A stretch of DNA of 64,000 nt from Sphingobacterium pedocola (GTDB lineage: Bacteria; Bacteroidota; Bacteroidia; Sphingobacteriales; Sphingobacteriaceae): the NCBI RefSeq assembly GCF_015209965.1, contig NZ_MU158691.1, forward strand, positions 318,041 to 382,040, read 5' to 3'. Positions 61,927 to 64,000 of the stretch are shown here, one piece after another (position 1 is the first letter of the stretch; the number at the start of each line of letters is the position of its first letter). The translations under genes and the position numbers were made by a program. The notes under the pieces were generated by a model. That model had not been told where the DNA came from. It made no database searches and worked only from the letters and a program-made list of their open reading frames with translations.

Positions 61927-62690
61927 CAGATGCTAAACACTATGGTGCCGGTTATTTGACAGATACCGGCGATTTCCTCAAACAGTTGAAAGTTCATTCT
62001 TATGCACCGTTTTCCAATACCAAAGAAGGTGTTGTAGTCGATTTAGGTTGTGGAACCGGCATGGACGCTATACTTATCGCTGATATGTTAGGGGATGTGG
62101 TGCGTGTTGTAGGAATTGATCATGATCCCCTAATGATTGAACAGGCAAGGATAGCAACTGGCGCGAGGACAAACATCAATTTTATAAGTGGAGAAGTGTA
62201 TAAGCTTGACTTTGAAGATAATGGGATCGCGGGTGTGCGTATGGAACGTGTGGTACAGCATTTATCCCAACCCGCTACGATGTTTCAGGAAGTGTATCGT
62301 GTTTTGCGCCCGGGTCATCCAGTGGTTATTGTGGAAACAATCTGGAATAGCCTTAATCTGTATAGTGGACACGTTGAATTGGAACAAAGACTTCGGGATT
62401 ACCTTACGGATCAAAAAGTGAACAACGGTTGGGCAGGTAATAAACTGACGAAGGATCTGGCGTCAAATGGTTTTCAGGAAATTCGATTAGAAACGTATTG
62501 TATGGTTGTTCGCTCGAAGGAAGAAGCTAATCGGTATCTTTTTTTGAATCGAATAATTGCAGAGATGGTCGAAAAGGAGATACTAAGTGATGAAGAGGCT
62601 GCTGATTTTACAAGTTCTTTGGAACGTGCGGATGAGGGGGGCTATTTTACGTGTTCAATGAATTTAGTTCTCGCGAAAGCAATCAAGTAA
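61923..62690 (+). CDS. Class I SAM-dependent methyltransferase
   Basis: A 255-residue methyltransferase. It has the SAM-binding motif VVVDLGCGTGMDAILIADML, the acidic motif VVGIDHDPLMIEQAR, GEVYKLDFEDNGIAGVRMERVVQHL and post-motif EVYRVLRPGHPVVIVETIW. The start codon overlaps the GNAT-like stop (ATGA), so the two enzymes are made together and may act in sequence on a small molecule. The sensor kinase gene starts 10 bp after its stop. Confidence 0.92.
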   Translation: MTDAKHYGAGYLTDTGDFLKQLKVHSYAPFSNTKEGVVVDLGCGTGMDAILIADMLGDVVRVVGIDHDPLMIEQARIATGARTNINFISGEVYKLDFEDNGIAGVRMERVVQHLSQPATMFQEVYRVLRPGHPVVIVETIWNSLNLYSGHVELEQRLRDYLTDQKVNNGWAGNKLTKDLASNGFQEIRLETYCMVVRSKEEANRYLFLNRIIAEMVEKEILSDEEAADFTSSLERADEGGYFTCSMNLVLAKAIK

Positions 62691-62700
62691 CATCACCGAC

Positions 62701-64000
62701 ATGAGATTGTGCTTGATCCTGTTATGTTTTTTTGTTTTTGCCGGGAACTTACAAACCTATGCAGAAGTAATTATTAACGGGCCTATCCAACGGCTCTCTG
62801 TTGGGAAAAGTCTATCGCTTTATTCGGGGCCCGAGGGCGCATCGTTTTCTGATGTGTCTTCATCCAAAGATTTTATTCTCTTGGATAGTGATGTGCCTAA
62901 TTTGGGGACATCCAACACTGATAAATGGCTTCGTTTGCCGATTACGAATGAAAACGAGGATATTAATGTCTTGCTCGAAATAGCATATCCACTACTGGAC
63001 GAAGTTGAACTATTTTTGCCTGATGTGTCGGGTGGTTATAAATCTATTAAGCTTGGAGAGCATCAGGTTTTTTCAAAAAGACCGTACCAGATTCCTAATT
63101 ATGTCTTTGATATTCATATGCCGGCGCATACGACCCAAGTCTTTTACCTCCGCGTCAAAAGTACAGAGCAAATTATCGTGCCCATACATATAAGTAGCAA
63201 ACTTGCTGTGATGTTGCAAGCGAATAAAGATAACCTCGTTAGTGGTATTTACATGGGTATTGTATTGATCATGGCGATTTACAATCTTTTTTTATTCTTT
63301 TCAGTTAAAGAAAGAGGATATCTGTATTATGTCCTATACGTTGTTTTTGCGGGAATTACACAAATGGGCATAGAAGGGTATAGTTTTCAGTATTTATGGC
63401 CGAATTGGCCGAATTTTGCGACAACAGGGCCGATACTGTTTGGAAGTTTATCTGGCCTAGCTGCGCTTTTATTCGCTGATGCATTTCTTCAATTGAGAAA
63501 GAATGCAAACAGTTTGAGATGGGTATTTAAGGTGTTCATTGTTTTCTTTATTGCCACGTCGCTGATGGCTTGGTTTAATTGGAAGCAAACAGCATTTCTC
63601 TGCATGCAGTTGACTACGGGCATTGCTTCCCTTTTTGTATTATATGTCTCATACCGTGTCATGATAAATGGGTATAAACCTGCGAGATACTTTGTGTTTG
63701 GTTGGACAATACTCCTTCTCGGCTCAGTTGTTTTTCTTTTAAAAGATTACGGAATATTGGAATATAACGATTTCACAAGTAATGCTGTACAGATAGCATC
63801 AGTCATTGAAATGGCATTGCTCTCTTTTGGTTTGGCTTATAGTATCAATATGCTAAAAGAAGAGAAGGAAGTGTCGCAAGCGCGAGAATTAGCCATTTCA
63901 CTCGAAAATGAACGCCTAATACGTGAGCAGAACATCATATTGGAACAAAAGGTGGAGGAGCGAACCCGGGAGTTGACAGGCTCCAATGAATCGCTAAAAA
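62701..64000 (+). CDS. 7TMR-DISM sensor histidine kinase, 5' part only
   Basis: The frame is open from ATG 62701 to the window end (433 codons). A signal peptide (LILLCFFVFAGNLQTYA) precedes an extracellular 7TMR-DISMED2-type beta-sandwich (about 40-180, with TDKWLRLPITNENEDINVLLEIAYPLLDEVELFLPD). Seven TM helices follow (about 185-395, starting GIYMGIVLIMAIYNLFLFFS). A coiled coil (QARELAISLENERLIREQNIILEQKVEERTREL) then leads into the expected kinase domain, which lies outside the window. These receptors are thought to bind small extracellular ligands. It is the third gene of the GNAT/methyltransferase operon. Confidence 0.88.
   Translation, partial: MRLCLILLCFFVFAGNLQTYAEVIINGPIQRLSVGKSLSLYSGPEGASFSDVSSSKDFILLDSDVPNLGTSNTDKWLRLPITNENEDINVLLEIAYPLLDEVELFLPDVSGGYKSIKLGEHQVFSKRPYQIPNYVFDIHMPAHTTQVFYLRVKSTEQIIVPIHISSKLAVMLQANKDNLVSGIYMGIVLIMAIYNLFLFFSVKERGYLYYVLYVVFAGITQMGIEGYSFQYLWPNWPNFATTGPILFGSLSGLAALLFADAFLQLRKNANSLRWVFKVFIVFFIATSLMAWFNWKQTAFLCMQLTTGIASLFVLYVSYRVMINGYKPARYFVFGWTILLLGSVVFLLKDYGILEYNDFTSNAVQIASVIEMALLSFGLAYSINMLKEEKEVSQARELAISLENERLIREQNIILEQKVEERTRELTGSNESLK

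Overview
The window comes from a member of the Bacteroidota, most likely the family Sphingobacteriaceae (Sphingobacterium/Pedobacter relatives). Four kinds of evidence support this: three large TonB-dependent receptors, two of them SusC-type with SusD partners; ECF sigma/FecR pairs in front of two of the receptors; TlpA-type thioredoxin proteins attached to both SusCD pairs; and promoters with the Bacteroidota -7 pattern TAnnTTTG. No rRNA, tRNA, CRISPR array or intact transposase gene was seen.

Layout. 1-1063 (minus): a coupled HTH protein/membrane protein pair running off the left edge. 1064-1799: a long untranslated stretch with a large imperfect hairpin (candidate small RNA or miniature inverted-repeat element) and a REP-type palindrome that merges into the 5' end of a tlpA-like gene. 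1800-7657: tlpA-like, susC and susD. 7711-10912 (minus): DUF6520-type peptide, AraC-type regulator, HTTM membrane protein and two small companions. 11042-12947: LytTR response regulator and LytS-like kinase. 13179-21302: TetR gene with operator, HTH protein, then an SDR-TetR-TolC-adaptor-RND pump cluster with the same palindromic operator before the SDR gene and before tolC. 21417-22324: a scar holding a truncated lipB joined to the last codons of a LytS-like kinase, followed by an excisionase-type HTH gene.

22504-33786 is a four-gene operon for envelope or surface proteins: a lipoprotein with collagen-like Gly-X-Y stretches and four 46-residue repeats, an outer-membrane barrel, a 2087-residue TANFOR-type protein and a multi-FnIII protein. 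A 21-bp-period minisatellite of about 26 units follows (33867-34432). Next comes a repeat-riddled block carrying an FnIII protein, a three-TM holin-like protein, a TIGR02594/CHAP-like peptidoglycan hydrolase and a protein with both a lipobox and a C-terminal TM helix (unimolecular-spanin-like). This looks like a complete lysis or release cassette with no phage structural genes around it.

37774-45726 (minus) is a classic ECF sigma-FecR-SusC(STN)-SusD-TlpA locus. 46143-48888 is a probable zinc regulon: a His-rich lipoprotein, a ZIP transporter and a further lipoprotein, with TGCAA-N5-TTGCA boxes over both promoters. 48997-56672 is a second ECF-FecR-TonB receptor locus whose partner is a beta-helix-like lipoprotein instead of SusD. 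57107-60854 (minus) holds an S41 protease, a small coiled protein, a DUF421 membrane protein and a GH88/105 hydrolase. The right edge (61114-64000) is a tightly packed operon of a GNAT-like synthase candidate, a SAM methyltransferase and a 7TMR-DISM sensor kinase (cut by the window). Its layout suggests that a small molecule is made, modified and sensed. The strongest candidates for an undescribed system are this last operon, the holin/endolysin/spanin-like cassette beside the TANFOR operon, and the 21-bp array between them.
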